A stretch of 32,069 nucleotides of DNA from Aureimonas sp. AU4 (GTDB lineage Bacteria > Pseudomonadota > Alphaproteobacteria > Rhizobiales > Rhizobiaceae): positions 1 through 32,069 of the forward strand of contig NZ_BBWK01000047.1 in the NCBI RefSeq assembly GCF_001463765.1. The letters run 5' to 3'. The notes below the pieces were generated by a model. The model worked only from the letters and a program-made list of their open reading frames with translations. It had not been told where the DNA came from and searched no databases. The position numbers were made by a program, and so were the translations under genes. Shown piece by piece: positions 9,438-17,057 of the stretch. How positions within the stretch are numbered: the first letter of the stretch is position 1; each line of letters starts with the position of its first letter.

Positions 9438-10097
9438 ATGTGCAACCTCTACGCCCTTGTCTCGCCGCAGGAGGCGATCCTGCGCCTCGCTCGCGCCGCG
9501 ATCGACCGCACCGGCAACCTCCCCGCCCAGCCCGCCATCTTCCCCGACGCGAGCGCGCCGATCCTGCGCGAGGGGCTCGACGGCCGGGAACTCGCGCTCG
9601 CCCGCTGGGGTATGCCCTCGCCGAGCTTCGCTCTGAAGGGCCGCACGACCGATCCCGGCGTGACCAACATCCGCAACACCGCCTCGCCCCACTGGCGCCG
9701 CTGGCTGGGTCCCGCGCACCGCTGCCTCGTGCCCTTCAACAGCTTCTCGGAATACGACACGGTGGACGGGCACAAGGTGCCGGTCTGGTTCGCCCGAGAC
9801 GAGTCACGCCCGCTCATGGCCTTTGCGGGCCTGTGGACGCGATGGCGCTCGGTGCGTCGCAAGGCGGAAGGCGAGGTCGAGGTCGACGCCTTCGGCTTCC
9901 TGACGACGGACGCGAACGCGGTGGTCGGCGTCGTCCACCCCAAGGCGATGCCCGTGATCCTCACCGGGCTGGACGAGTTCGACCTCTGGCTCGGGAGCGA
10001 CTGGCGCGAGGCCGCCCGGCTCCAGCGCCCTCTGCCCGACGAGGCCTTGCGCGAGGTCGCCCGCGGCGCGCGCGAGGACGCGCCCGAGCCCGTCTAG
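9438..10097 (+). CDS. SRAP-domain protein (SOS response-associated peptidase, HMCES/YedK family)
   Basis: HMCES/YedK proteins shield abasic sites in single-stranded DNA by forming a stable thiazolidine link with the N-terminal cysteine once Met1 is removed. The 219-aa protein has every expected active-site residue: C2, N77 and R79 in TNIRNT, E105 in FNSFSEYD, and H167 in VVHPKAMPVIL. The ATG at 9438 must be the true start because the reactive cysteine has to be residue 2. The metallophosphatase gene begins 3 bases after its stop, so they form a transcript. No LexA-box is evident by eye upstream. Confidence 0.92.
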   Translation: MCNLYALVSPQEAILRLARAAIDRTGNLPAQPAIFPDASAPILREGLDGRELALARWGMPSPSFALKGRTTDPGVTNIRNTASPHWRRWLGPAHRCLVPFNSFSEYDTVDGHKVPVWFARDESRPLMAFAGLWTRWRSVRRKAEGEVEVDAFGFLTTDANAVVGVVHPKAMPVILTGLDEFDLWLGSDWREAARLQRPLPDEALREVARGAREDAPEPV

Positions 10098-10099
10098 CC

Positions 10100-10609
10100 G
10101 TGGCGATCTTCTTCACCGCCGACACCCATTTCAACGATCCGCGCATTCTGCGCCTCGACCGGCGGCCCTTTGCCGATCTCGCCGCGCATGACGCGGCGCT
10201 GGTCGCGAGCTGGAACGCGGCCGTGGGCACGGACGACGAGGTCTACCATCTCGGCGACTTCGCGCGCGGCGACGCGGCCTCGAAGGGCACGCTTCTCGAC
10301 CGGCTCAACGGGCGCAAGCATCTGGTCCCCGGCAACAACGACGACGACGCGACGGCGGCGCTCGCCGGCTGGGCGAGTGTCGCGCCCTATCGCGAGATCG
10401 AGTGGGAAGGGCGGCGCGTCACGCTCTGCCACTACGCGCTGCGCACCTGGCGCGACATGGGTCGGGGCGCGATCGACCTGCACGGTCACTCGCACGGACG
10501 GCTGAAGCCGATGACGCGCCAGTTCGACGTCGGCGTCGACGCCTTTCCCTTCCGACCCGTGACGCTCGGTGAGATTCTCGTCTCGCGCCGCCGCGCCCCT
10601 CCCGTGTGA
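10100..10609 (+). CDS. Small calcineurin-like metallophosphatase
   Basis: A 169-aa metallophosphoesterase with all five short motifs: D8-x-H10 (TADTHFND), G52-D53 (HLGDFARG), G78-N79 with D81 (PGNNDDD), H111 (LCHYALR) and GHSHG at 129-133. These bind two metals. The family acts on phosphoesters and includes phage- and plasmid-type enzymes; the substrate is unknown. It starts with GTG 2 bases after the SRAP stop, so it is probably translated from the same message, which hints at a role in nucleic-acid processing. The call on the family is firm. Confidence 0.88.
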   Translation: MAIFFTADTHFNDPRILRLDRRPFADLAAHDAALVASWNAAVGTDDEVYHLGDFARGDAASKGTLLDRLNGRKHLVPGNNDDDATAALAGWASVAPYREIEWEGRRVTLCHYALRTWRDMGRGAIDLHGHSHGRLKPMTRQFDVGVDAFPFRPVTLGEILVSRRRAPPV

Positions 10610-10711
10610 CCTTCGGTCCGTGCGGCGGCGAACCGCATTGCCCGGCTGCCCGCCGGGACGCTAGGGGAGCGCCTTTCGCAGCAACACCGGACGACGAGGG
10701 GCATCGGGGCG

Positions 10712-10936
10712 ATGGGCGGACACGCGTGGCGGCAGGAGCGGTTCCGGGGAGCCGGGCTCGACGAACTCACCGAGACCCATGTGGTGACGGTCCTGGTGCT
10801 CACCGACCGTTTCAACGACGGCGCGGAGCTGCGCGACGCCTTCTTCGCCGTGTTCCCGCAGGCCGACGAGGACGCCTTCCTGAACGCCTGCTATGTCGCG
10901 CTTCAGGTGCTCTCGCCCGAGCAGAGCCTCGCCTGA
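10712..10936 (+). CDS. Hypothetical 74-aa protein
   Basis: An ATG-started frame preceded by a GGGGCG purine-rich stretch. Codons end in G or C at nearly every position, as expected of a real gene here. The product has no membrane segment. It shows a short strand (THVVTVLVLTD) followed by an amphipathic helical part (AELRDAFFAVFPQADEDAFLNACYVALQVL). No family recognised. It stands first in a run of small genes leading to the deacetylase-like gene, with 66 bases before the next start. Confidence 0.55.
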   Translation: MGGHAWRQERFRGAGLDELTETHVVTVLVLTDRFNDGAELRDAFFAVFPQADEDAFLNACYVALQVLSPEQSLA

Positions 10937-11002
10937 GGGGTTGAGCCGAACGGCGCGAGGCGCCACATCGGCTTCTCGACCATTCAGCGGAGACGCGACG
11001 CC

Positions 11003-11197
11003 TTGAGCCTGCCCGAAAACCTGCGCCGCCTGCGCATGACCGACGGCCATTCCGTCGAGGAGGTCGCGCGCGGCGCCGGCGTGCCGCCCGCGCTGATCCA
11101 GGCCGTGGAGAACGGGCGGCGCGAGGATGTGCCGCCGCGCGTCGTGCGGGCGCTCGCGCGCCACTTCCGCATCACCGAGGCGGAGCTTCTGGCGTGA
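11003..11197 (+). CDS. Minimal XRE-like helix-turn-helix protein (64 aa)
   Basis: Almost the whole 64-aa protein is one helix-turn-helix domain: ENLRRLRMTDGHSVEEVARG, then VPPALIQAVENGRREDVPPR and a last helix VVRALARHFRITEAELL. This is the Cro/CI-type fold, with GVPPALIQAVENGRR as the likely recognition helix. It has no effector domain. The best start is TTG 11003, after a GGAGACG ribosome site; no ATG gives the full first helix. The stop overlaps the GTG of the next gene (GTGA), so the two are coupled. It probably regulates its own operon, but no operator is obvious. Confidence 0.7.
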   Translation: MSLPENLRRLRMTDGHSVEEVARGAGVPPALIQAVENGRREDVPPRVVRALARHFRITEAELLA

Positions 11198-11433
11198 GCG
11201 CGCCGGACGAGAGCTGGGACGCCGACTGGCGAGCCGCGCGGGCGCGGACCTATGCCGAGGAGGGGATCCCGATGATCCTCGCGCTGGAAGCGCCGGGCGC
11301 GCCGGAGCCGGGCCTCGCCGAGACGCTTCGCCGGGCCGCCGCCGCGCCCGAGGCGCAAGGGGCGCGTGCGGCGGCCGTCCTGGAGGTGATGGCGCTGCGC
11401 GAGATGCGGCGCCTCGACGAGCCGGGGACGTGA
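11194..11433 (+). CDS. Hypothetical 79-aa protein coupled to the mini-HTH gene
   Basis: Starts at GTG overlapping the HTH stop (GTGA) and its own stop overlaps the start of the deacetylase-like gene in the same way. The product is rich in Ala, Glu and Arg, predicted mainly helical (RAARARTYAEEG, GLAETLRRAAAAPEAQGARAAAVLEVMALREMRRL), and soluble. No family recognised. The double overlap on both sides supports it as a genuine coding gene. Confidence 0.6.
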   Translation: MSAPDESWDADWRAARARTYAEEGIPMILALEAPGAPEPGLAETLRRAAAAPEAQGARAAAVLEVMALREMRRLDEPGT

Positions 11434-12104
11434 GCGAGGTCGATCGGGCGGCGGCGAGCCTTGCCCGCCACCCGGCGATCCGCGCCGTGAACTTCCACCA
11501 CACGCCGCACCGGCGCGCGGACGACCTGGAGCGGCAGCTGGAACGCCTCGCGCGGCACTTCGCCGTTCTGGACGAGGCGGGGCTGGAACGTTTGATGACG
11601 GGCGAGACCGGGCCGGCCGCCAGGCCGCCGCTCGTGATCGCGTTCTACAACGGGCTGCGCGACAATCTCGACGTCGCCGTGCCGATCCTCGACCGCCTTG
11701 GCCTCAAGGCCTGGTTCTTCGTGCCGACCGGCTTCGTGCTGGAGCCCGCTGAAATGCAGGTGTCTTTTGCCGGGCGCAACGCGATCGGGCTGATCGAGGG
11801 GGACTACCCGGACGGCCGCCACGCGCTGTCGCCCGCCGAGATGCGGGCGCTCGCCGCCTCGGGCCATGCGATCGCCGCCCACACGCGCACCCATGCGAAG
11901 GCTTCGGGGACCGACGAGGCCGCGCTCGGCCCCGAGATCGTCGGCGCCCAGGACGACATGCGCGCGATCCTCGGACGGCCCGTCGCGGGCTTCGCCTTCC
12001 AGTCGGGCGCCCCGCTCGGCGACAATCCGGTCGCCGACGCGCTTCTTGCGCGCGCCGGCTACCGCTTCCTGTTCTCGAACCTTGCGATCCAGCGGGTCGG
12101 GTGA
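11430..12104 (+). CDS. Polysaccharide deacetylase-like (NodB fold) protein lacking the metal Asp pair
   Basis: A 224-aa protein with the carbohydrate esterase 4 pattern: an N-terminal VNFHHTP strand, a first motif region at 71-75, the LGLKAWFFVPTGFVLEP strand, and the second motif AAHTRTH at 149-155, whose H151 and H155 are in place. In active members motif 1 reads TFDDG, where the aspartates act as base and metal ligand; here it is AFYNG, so Y73 and N74 replace both. Deacetylase activity is therefore doubtful, and a binding role or altered chemistry is possible. It starts at GTG 11430, overlapping the upstream gene. No signal peptide is seen, which is also unusual for a cell-surface deacetylase. 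Confidence 0.78.
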   Translation: MSEVDRAAASLARHPAIRAVNFHHTPHRRADDLERQLERLARHFAVLDEAGLERLMTGETGPAARPPLVIAFYNGLRDNLDVAVPILDRLGLKAWFFVPTGFVLEPAEMQVSFAGRNAIGLIEGDYPDGRHALSPAEMRALAASGHAIAAHTRTHAKASGTDEAALGPEIVGAQDDMRAILGRPVAGFAFQSGAPLGDNPVADALLARAGYRFLFSNLAIQRVG

Positions 12105-12108
12105 CGCC

Positions 12109-13245
12109 TCAGACCCCGGTCGGCTCACGCGCCGGCTCGGTGAACCAGCGGGGACCCTCGGCCGTCATGTAGACGTGGTCTTCCAGGCGCACGCCGAAGC
12201 GCTCGGGCACCACGATCATCGGCTCCACAGAGAAGACGTGGCCCGCCTGGAGCGGCTGGCGGTTGCCGCGCACGATGAAGGGCGGCTCGTGGATGGCAAG
12301 GCCGAGGCCGTGGCCGGCGCGATGGGCCAGGCCCGGCAGCCGGTAGTCGGGGCCGAGCCCGTGGCCGACGAGCACGGCCCGCGCCGCCGCATCCAGCGCC
12401 TCGCACGGGGCGCCGATGCGCGCCGCCTCGAAGACGGCATCCTGCGCCTCCCGCTCCATGCGCCAGATGCGCTCGACCTCCGCGTTCGGCGCGTCCAGCG
12501 TGTAGGTGCGCGTGAGATCGGAATGGTAGCCGTCGAGCTGGCAGCCCGTGTCCACCAGGATCACCTCGTCGCCCCGCAGCGTCTGGTCGCCGTCGGCGCC
12601 GTGCGGCAGGGCGGTCGCCGCGCCGAAGGACACGATCGCGAACGTCGAGCCGCCGTCGCTGCCGAGCCGGCGATGCTCCTCGTCGATGAGGCGCGCCATC
12701 TCGCTCGCCCGCACGCCGGGGCGCATGTGCGCGCGCGCGGTGCGGTGGACCCCGAGCGTCAGCTGCATGGCGTGGCGGATCAGCGCGATCTCCGCGTGCG
12801 ACTTCACCGCGCGCAGGGCGTCGATCACCGGGGTGCCGTCGCCGAGGCGATCGGGCCCGAGCACGCTCGCCAGCGCATGGTACTGCGAAAGCGGCAGCGC
12901 GCCGTCGAGAAGGAGGCGGCCCTTGGGCCCGAGAAGGTCCGCGACGAGCCTTGCCGGCGCTTCCTCCTCCTGCCAGAGCGCCATCTCGCCGGGCAGGTGC
13001 GGCAGCGACTCGACGCGCGAGCCCTCGAAGCCGGGCACGATGTAGACGAGGCGGTCGGGGGTGACGAGCGCGCCGCAGAGGCGCTCGCTCGCGTGCCAGA
13101 CGAGGCCGGTAAAGTAGCGCAGGCTCTCGGTCGAACCCAGAAGCAGCCCCGCCGCGCCCTCGCGCTCCAGCGCCTCGCGCAGGCGGGCGAGGCGCTCCAT
13201 GCGCTCGTCGTCGCCGATCGGGGCAACGGGGTGGGTCCAGGTCAT
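12109..13245 (-). CDS. M24-family Xaa-Pro peptidase (creatinase/prolidase fold)
   Basis: A 378-aa pita-bread peptidase. An N-terminal creatinase-like domain (about 10-145, with GLLLGSTESLRYFTGL) precedes the catalytic domain with all five metal ligands: D232 and D243 in VDTGCQLDGYHSDL, H312 in HRAGHGLG, E341 in SVEPMI, and E355 in RLEDHVY. These cut the bond before proline, or act as dipeptidases. ATG 13245 is chosen over longer frames because upstream codons look non-coding. It lies convergent with the deacetylase-like gene, 4 bases from its stop, and downstream of the Old Yellow Enzyme gene on the same strand with a 74-base gap. Confidence 0.92.
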   Translation of the reverse strand: MTWTHPVAPIGDDERMERLARLREALEREGAAGLLLGSTESLRYFTGLVWHASERLCGALVTPDRLVYIVPGFEGSRVESLPHLPGEMALWQEEEAPARLVADLLGPKGRLLLDGALPLSQYHALASVLGPDRLGDGTPVIDALRAVKSHAEIALIRHAMQLTLGVHRTARAHMRPGVRASEMARLIDEEHRRLGSDGGSTFAIVSFGAATALPHGADGDQTLRGDEVILVDTGCQLDGYHSDLTRTYTLDAPNAEVERIWRMEREAQDAVFEAARIGAPCEALDAAARAVLVGHGLGPDYRLPGLAHRAGHGLGLAIHEPPFIVRGNRQPLQAGHVFSVEPMIVVPERFGVRLEDHVYMTAEGPRWFTEPAREPTGV

Positions 13246-13319
13246 GGGCGGCGTCCTTTGCGCTCGGGGCGCGGCAGCTATAGAGCCAAGCCGCGCCTCG
13301 GTCCAAGGCGCTGCGAGCG

Positions 13320-14435
13320 TCAGGCGAGTTCGCGCAGATGCGCGGCGTCGAACCCCTTGAGTTCGCCGATGTCGCCGGCGCGGACCTTTTCCACCCATTG
13401 CGGATCGCTGATCAGGGCACGGCCCACCGCAATGAGGTCGAACTCGTCGCGCTCCATGCGCTCGACGAGGCCTTCCAGCCCCATCGTGCCCGAGCTCTCG
13501 CCGCCGAAGGCCGCCATGAAGTCGCCCGTCAGGCCGACCGAGCCGACGCTGATCGTGGTGGCGCCCGTCAGCTTCTTGGCCCAGCCCGCGAAGTTCAGCC
13601 CGGTCTCGCCGTCGATCTCGGGGAACTCCGCGGTCCAGAAGCGGCGCTGCGAGCAATGGAGGATGTCGACGCCCGCCTCGACGAGGGGCACGAGCCAGTC
13701 ACCCATCTCCGCCGGCGTTGCGGCGAGGCGGGCGGCGTAGTCCTGCTGCTTCCATTGGCTGAGGCGCAGGATGATGGGATAGCCCGGACCGACCGCCTCG
13801 CGGATCGCGCGCACCACCTCGGCCGCGAAGCGGGAGCGCTCGCGGATCGTCGGTCCGTTCCAGCGGTCGGTCCGCTGGTTGGTGCCTGGCCAGAAGAACT
13901 CGTCCACGAGATAGCCGTGCGCGCCGTGGATCTCGACCGTGTCGAAGCCGAGACGCCGGGCGTCCGCGGCGGCCTTCGCGAAGGCCGCGACCGTATCTGC
14001 GATCGCCTCCTCGCTCATCGCTTGCCCGCGCGGCTTGTCCGGCGCGAGGAGGCCCGACGGGCTCTCCACCGGCGCGTCGGGCTCCCATCCGCTCGGGCCG
14101 ACCGTCGAGCCGGTATGCCAGAGCTGCGGACCCATGCGCCCGCCCGCCGCATGCACGGTCTCGATGACGCCGCGCCAGCCTTCAAGAGCGGCCTCGCCGT
14201 GGAAGAAGGGGATGCCGGGATGGTTGCGCGAGGCCGGCCGGTCCACCACCGTGCCTTCCGACAGGATCAGGCCGACGCCCCCTTCGGCCCGGCGGCGGTA
14301 GTAGGCGGCATTCTCGGGCCCGGGTATGCCGTTCGGCGCGAAGGTGCGCGTCATGGGCGCCATGACGATGCGGTTGGCGAGCTGCATCGACCCGATCTGG
14401 AGCGGTCGGAACAGGATGTCGGTGGAAGCGGTCAT
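13320..14435 (-). CDS. Old Yellow Enzyme family NADH:flavin oxidoreductase / alkene reductase
   Basis: A 371-aa FMN-dependent TIM-barrel enzyme that reduces activated C=C bonds in enals, enones or nitro compounds with NAD(P)H. Marks are LFRPLQIGSMQLANRIVMAPMTR at the N terminus (T29 near the flavin), QLWHTGS at 104-110, the substrate pair H170 and H173 in EIHGAHGYL with Y175 as likely proton donor, and DEFFWPGTNQRTDRWNG. The His-His pair replaces the His-Asn of plant and yeast enzymes, as in some bacterial members. ATG 14435 has a GGAGA ribosome site. It is transcribed away from an HxlR regulator gene with a shared operator region, so it is probably induced by reactive electrophiles. Confidence 0.92.
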   Translation of the reverse strand: MTASTDILFRPLQIGSMQLANRIVMAPMTRTFAPNGIPGPENAAYYRRRAEGGVGLILSEGTVVDRPASRNHPGIPFFHGEAALEGWRGVIETVHAAGGRMGPQLWHTGSTVGPSGWEPDAPVESPSGLLAPDKPRGQAMSEEAIADTVAAFAKAAADARRLGFDTVEIHGAHGYLVDEFFWPGTNQRTDRWNGPTIRERSRFAAEVVRAIREAVGPGYPIILRLSQWKQQDYAARLAATPAEMGDWLVPLVEAGVDILHCSQRRFWTAEFPEIDGETGLNFAGWAKKLTGATTISVGSVGLTGDFMAAFGGESSGTMGLEGLVERMERDEFDLIAVGRALISDPQWVEKVRAGDIGELKGFDAAHLRELA

Positions 14436-14508
14436 GGGAGAAGGTCTCCGCTGGAAATTCGGATGTTCGGCCGCGCCGGGGCGCTCGGCCCTTTCGCGAC
14501 GGGACACT

Positions 14509-14527
14509 CAGGTATACATTGGAAACC
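14509..14527. promoter_or_regulatory. Candidate HxlR operator, copy 1 (CAGGTATAC-N3-GGAAACC)
   Basis: In the 143-bp divergent region. It reads CAGGTATAC, three bases, GGAAACC, and runs on to CTG as a near-palindrome over 14509-14529. The same arrangement with a 4-base spacer recurs at 14556. Position, symmetry and repetition suit binding of a dimeric HxlR regulator next to the Old Yellow Enzyme promoter. Confidence 0.55.
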
Positions 14528-14555
14528 TGGCGTCAATAACGCACTTCGCATCGCC

Positions 14556-14575
14556 CAGGTATACCGGAGGAAACC
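14556..14575. promoter_or_regulatory. Candidate HxlR operator, copy 2, overlapping the ribosome site of the regulator gene
   Basis: CAGGTATAC, four bases, GGAAACC, a direct repeat of the site 47 bases upstream. GGTATACC inside it is a perfect 8-bp palindrome. The GGAGG ribosome site of the HxlR gene lies in the middle, so a bound protein would block its own expression. Confidence 0.55.
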
Positions 14576-14578
14576 ACG

Positions 14579-14953
14579 ATGGACGGACCCGAGCCCCGCT
14601 GCCCTTCCTTCTCGGTGGACTGCCCGAGCCGCCTCTTGATCGACCAGATCGCCGACAAGTGGTCGATGATGGTGCTGACCGTGCTCGACGACGGCCCGAT
14701 GCGCTTCAACCAGATCAAGCGGCACCTTGAGGGCGTGACCCAGAAGGCGCTGACGCAGTGCCTGCGGCGGCTCGAGCGCAACGGCCTCGTCCGGCGCGAG
14801 GTCGCCACCACCGGGGTGCTCGCCGTCTCCTACGAGATCACCCCGCTCGGACGCACGCTCCTGCCGCCCTTCCGCGCGCTCTACGCCTGGACCATGGCGC
14901 ATCTCGGCGAGGTCGAGACGGCGCGCGGCCGGTTCGACGCGCGCGCCGCTTGA
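14579..14953 (+). CDS. HxlR-family winged-helix transcriptional regulator
   Basis: A 124-aa regulator with the complete HxlR domain: CPSRLLIDQIADKWSMMVLTVL, then the recognition part MRFNQIKRHLEGVTQKALTQ, CLRRLERNGLVRREV and a wing ending in YEITPLGRTLLPP. C8 and C15 lie just before the first helix; a cysteine in this region is the redox or electrophile sensor in several members such as YodB and HypR. The ATG at 14579 has a CGGAGG ribosome site. It is divergent from the Old Yellow Enzyme gene, and repeated candidate operators lie between, so it likely controls both. Its TGA overlaps the TTG of a LysR gene. Confidence 0.92.
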   Translation: MDGPEPRCPSFSVDCPSRLLIDQIADKWSMMVLTVLDDGPMRFNQIKRHLEGVTQKALTQCLRRLERNGLVRREVATTGVLAVSYEITPLGRTLLPPFRALYAWTMAHLGEVETARGRFDARAA

Positions 14954-15858
14954 GCGCGTCTCCGCCGGACCTCACCGGCTTGTCGATCTTCCTGGCGGTG
15001 GCCGAGACGCGCAGCTTCCGCCGTGCCGGCGAGCGGCTCGGCATCACGCGCTCGGCGGTGAGCCAGGCGATCCGGCGACTGGAGGACCGGTTCGGCACGG
15101 CGCTCGTCAGCCGCACGACGCGCAGCGTCTCGCTGACGGAGGCCGGCGAAACGCTGTTTCGGCGCATCTGCGGCCCGATCGCGGAGGTCGCGACCGCGAT
15201 GGAGGAGGTGGGCGGCGCGGGCGAGGCGGGCGCGTCCGGTCATCTGCGCCTCGCCGTGTCCTCGATCGCGGAGAGCTTCCTGCAAGGATCGCTGCTGGCT
15301 GGCTTCATCGAGGCGCATCCGGCGATCACGGTGGACGTGACCGTGACCGACGAGGAGTTCGACCTCGTCGCCCACGGCTTCGACGCGGGCGTGCGGCTCG
15401 GCGAGGTGCTGGAGGCTGACATGATCGCGGTGCCCGTCTCGGGCGACCAACGCCAGCTCGTGGTGGGCGCGCCCGACTATCTCAGGCGCTTCGGCACCCC
15501 CACGCATCCGCGTGACCTGACGAACCACCGTTGCATCGGCTGGCGGCGCGCGCCCGACCTGGCGCCCTACCGCTGGGAGTTCACGCAGGACGGGCGCGAC
15601 TTCGACGTCGCGGTCACGCCCGCCCTCACCACCAACGACATGCGGGTGATGATCCGCACGGCGCTGGCGGGCGGGGGTCTGACCTTCGGCATGGAGGAGA
15701 CCTTCCGCGCTCACGTCGAGCGCGGCGCGCTCGTGCCGGTCCTGGAAGCCTTCTGCCCCAGCTTTCCCGGCTTCTTCCTCGCCTTCCCGGCCCGGCGGAA
15801 CATGGCGCCCAAGCTGCGGGCCCTGGTGGACCACGTGCGCCGGCAGGCGAGGCGCTGA
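14950..15858 (+). CDS. LysR-family transcriptional regulator
   Basis: A 302-aa LysR protein with an N-terminal helix-turn-helix (SIFLAVAETRSFRRAGERLGITRSAVSQ, about 11-38, then RLEDRFGTALVSRTTR) and a periplasmic-binding-like effector domain from about residue 95. The likely start is TTG 14950, overlapping the HxlR stop (TTGA), so the two regulators may share a transcript. It faces the SDR/Atu4866 gene pair tail to tail. LysR proteins of this subtype often sit beside SDR genes they regulate; the effector here is unknown. Confidence 0.92.
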   Translation: MSASPPDLTGLSIFLAVAETRSFRRAGERLGITRSAVSQAIRRLEDRFGTALVSRTTRSVSLTEAGETLFRRICGPIAEVATAMEEVGGAGEAGASGHLRLAVSSIAESFLQGSLLAGFIEAHPAITVDVTVTDEEFDLVAHGFDAGVRLGEVLEADMIAVPVSGDQRQLVVGAPDYLRRFGTPTHPRDLTNHRCIGWRRAPDLAPYRWEFTQDGRDFDVAVTPALTTNDMRVMIRTALAGGGLTFGMEETFRAHVERGALVPVLEAFCPSFPGFFLAFPARRNMAPKLRALVDHVRRQARR

Positions 15859-15861
15859 GGC

Positions 15862-16104
15862 TCAGGCGCGACGCAGCACCATGCCGGCGTGGTGGAGCAC
15901 ATCGTCCCGGAAGTCGCCGTCGGCGGTGAAGCCGGTGTCGTCCCAGTAGTCGATATGCGTGCCGCGCACCTCGTAGCGGCCCTCGTAGGCCCGCTCGCGC
16001 CGGCCCCGCGCCTCGCGGTAGCGGTTGCCGGGCAGGAGCTCGTGCCGGATGAAGCCGTCGCTCGTGACCCAGAGGCCGAGATAGGGATGCTCGCCCATGG
16101 ACAT
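15862..16104 (-). CDS. Atu4866-like small protein
   Basis: An 80-aa protein matching the small family named after Agrobacterium Atu4866: HPYLGLWVTSDGFIRHELLPGNRY, then YEGRYEVRGTHIDYWDDTGFTADGDF and a C-terminal LHHAGMVL. It is predicted to be an all-beta barrel-like fold, without a known function. It starts 6 bases after the stop of the SDR gene, so the two are one operon. Related genomes often keep the SDR, this protein and a LysR gene together. Its stop is 3 bases from the LysR stop, convergent. Confidence 0.85.
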   Translation of the reverse strand: MSMGEHPYLGLWVTSDGFIRHELLPGNRYREARGRRERAYEGRYEVRGTHIDYWDDTGFTADGDFRDDVLHHAGMVLRRA

Positions 16105-16110
16105 GCTCCC

Positions 16111-16842
16111 TCAACGCGTGCGGGTCGGGCGCACGACGATCTCGTTGGTGTCGACGTCCTCCGGCTGCTCGATCGCGTGGAGGATGGCGCGCGCGATGGC
16201 GTCCGGGCGGATCGCGATGCTGCGGTAGCCCACCATCAGCTCGGCGGCCCCCGGGTCGGTGATCGTCGAGGCGAGCTCCGACTCCACGACGCCGGGATAG
16301 ACGCAGGTCACGCGCAGCCGGTCGTTCTCCTGGCGAAGGCCGTCGGAGATGGCGCGCACGGCATATTTCGTCGCGCAGTAGACCGCGGCGGTCGGCGACA
16401 CGGCGAGCCCGCCGATCGAGGAGACGTTGACGATCTGGCCGAAGCCTTGCCGGTTCATGGTGGGCAGGACCGCCGCGATCCCGTGCAGGACGCCGCGGAT
16501 GTTGACGTCGATCATCCGGTCCCACTCGTCGATCTTGAGCGCGCTCATCGGCGAGAGCGGCATCACGCCGGCATTGTTCACGAGGACGTCGATGCGCCCG
16601 AAGCGCTCCTCGGCGAACGCGGCAAAATCGGCCGTGTCGCTGGAGCTGGTGACGTCAAGCGCGCGAATCTCGGCGGTGCCGCCCGCCGCGCGGATCTCGT
16701 CGGCAAGGCGTTCCAGGCGGTCGACGCGGCGCGCGCCCAGCACGAGCTTGGCGCCGGACGCGCCGAGCAGCCGCGCGACGCCCTCGCCGATGCCGCTCGA
16801 GGCGCCGGTGACGAGAACGGTCTTGTCTTGGGTCGTGGTCAT
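16111..16842 (-). CDS. Short-chain dehydrogenase/reductase
   Basis: A classical 243-aa SDR. It has the cofactor motif TGASSGIG at 12-19, NNAG at 89-92, N114, S141/S142, and the catalytic pair Y155 and K159 in YCATK. R38-R39 after the second strand suggest preference for NADP(H). The substrate is unknown. It starts at ATG 16842 after a GGAGAC-like ribosome site (GACCGTCTCCC on the other strand) and is followed at once by the Atu4866-like gene. Together with the convergent LysR gene it forms a small regulated module. Confidence 0.93.
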   Translation of the reverse strand: MTTTQDKTVLVTGASSGIGEGVARLLGASGAKLVLGARRVDRLERLADEIRAAGGTAEIRALDVTSSSDTADFAAFAEERFGRIDVLVNNAGVMPLSPMSALKIDEWDRMIDVNIRGVLHGIAAVLPTMNRQGFGQIVNVSSIGGLAVSPTAAVYCATKYAVRAISDGLRQENDRLRVTCVYPGVVESELASTITDPGAAELMVGYRSIAIRPDAIARAILHAIEQPEDVDTNEIVVRPTRTR

Positions 16843-17057
16843 GGGAGACGGTCCTTTCGTTCGGATACGGACGGCGACGGGAGCGACGTCCGCCGCCTCA
16901 CCTACGCCCGCCGATTGGACCGATCGAGACGCTTCGGCTGGATGCGCCGGTAAGTGGAACTGGACAATCCACCGGTCGACGTCCCGGCGCTTCGTCGCAG
17001 CGGGAACTGTGCCCACCGTCCCGCGCTTGGGCTCGCAAACGGATGCGGAGCCGGCCA

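Noticed and set aside
15626-16525. 299-aa minus-strand frame across the SDR and Atu4866-like genes
   Set aside because: Out of frame with both identified genes; no motif of its own.
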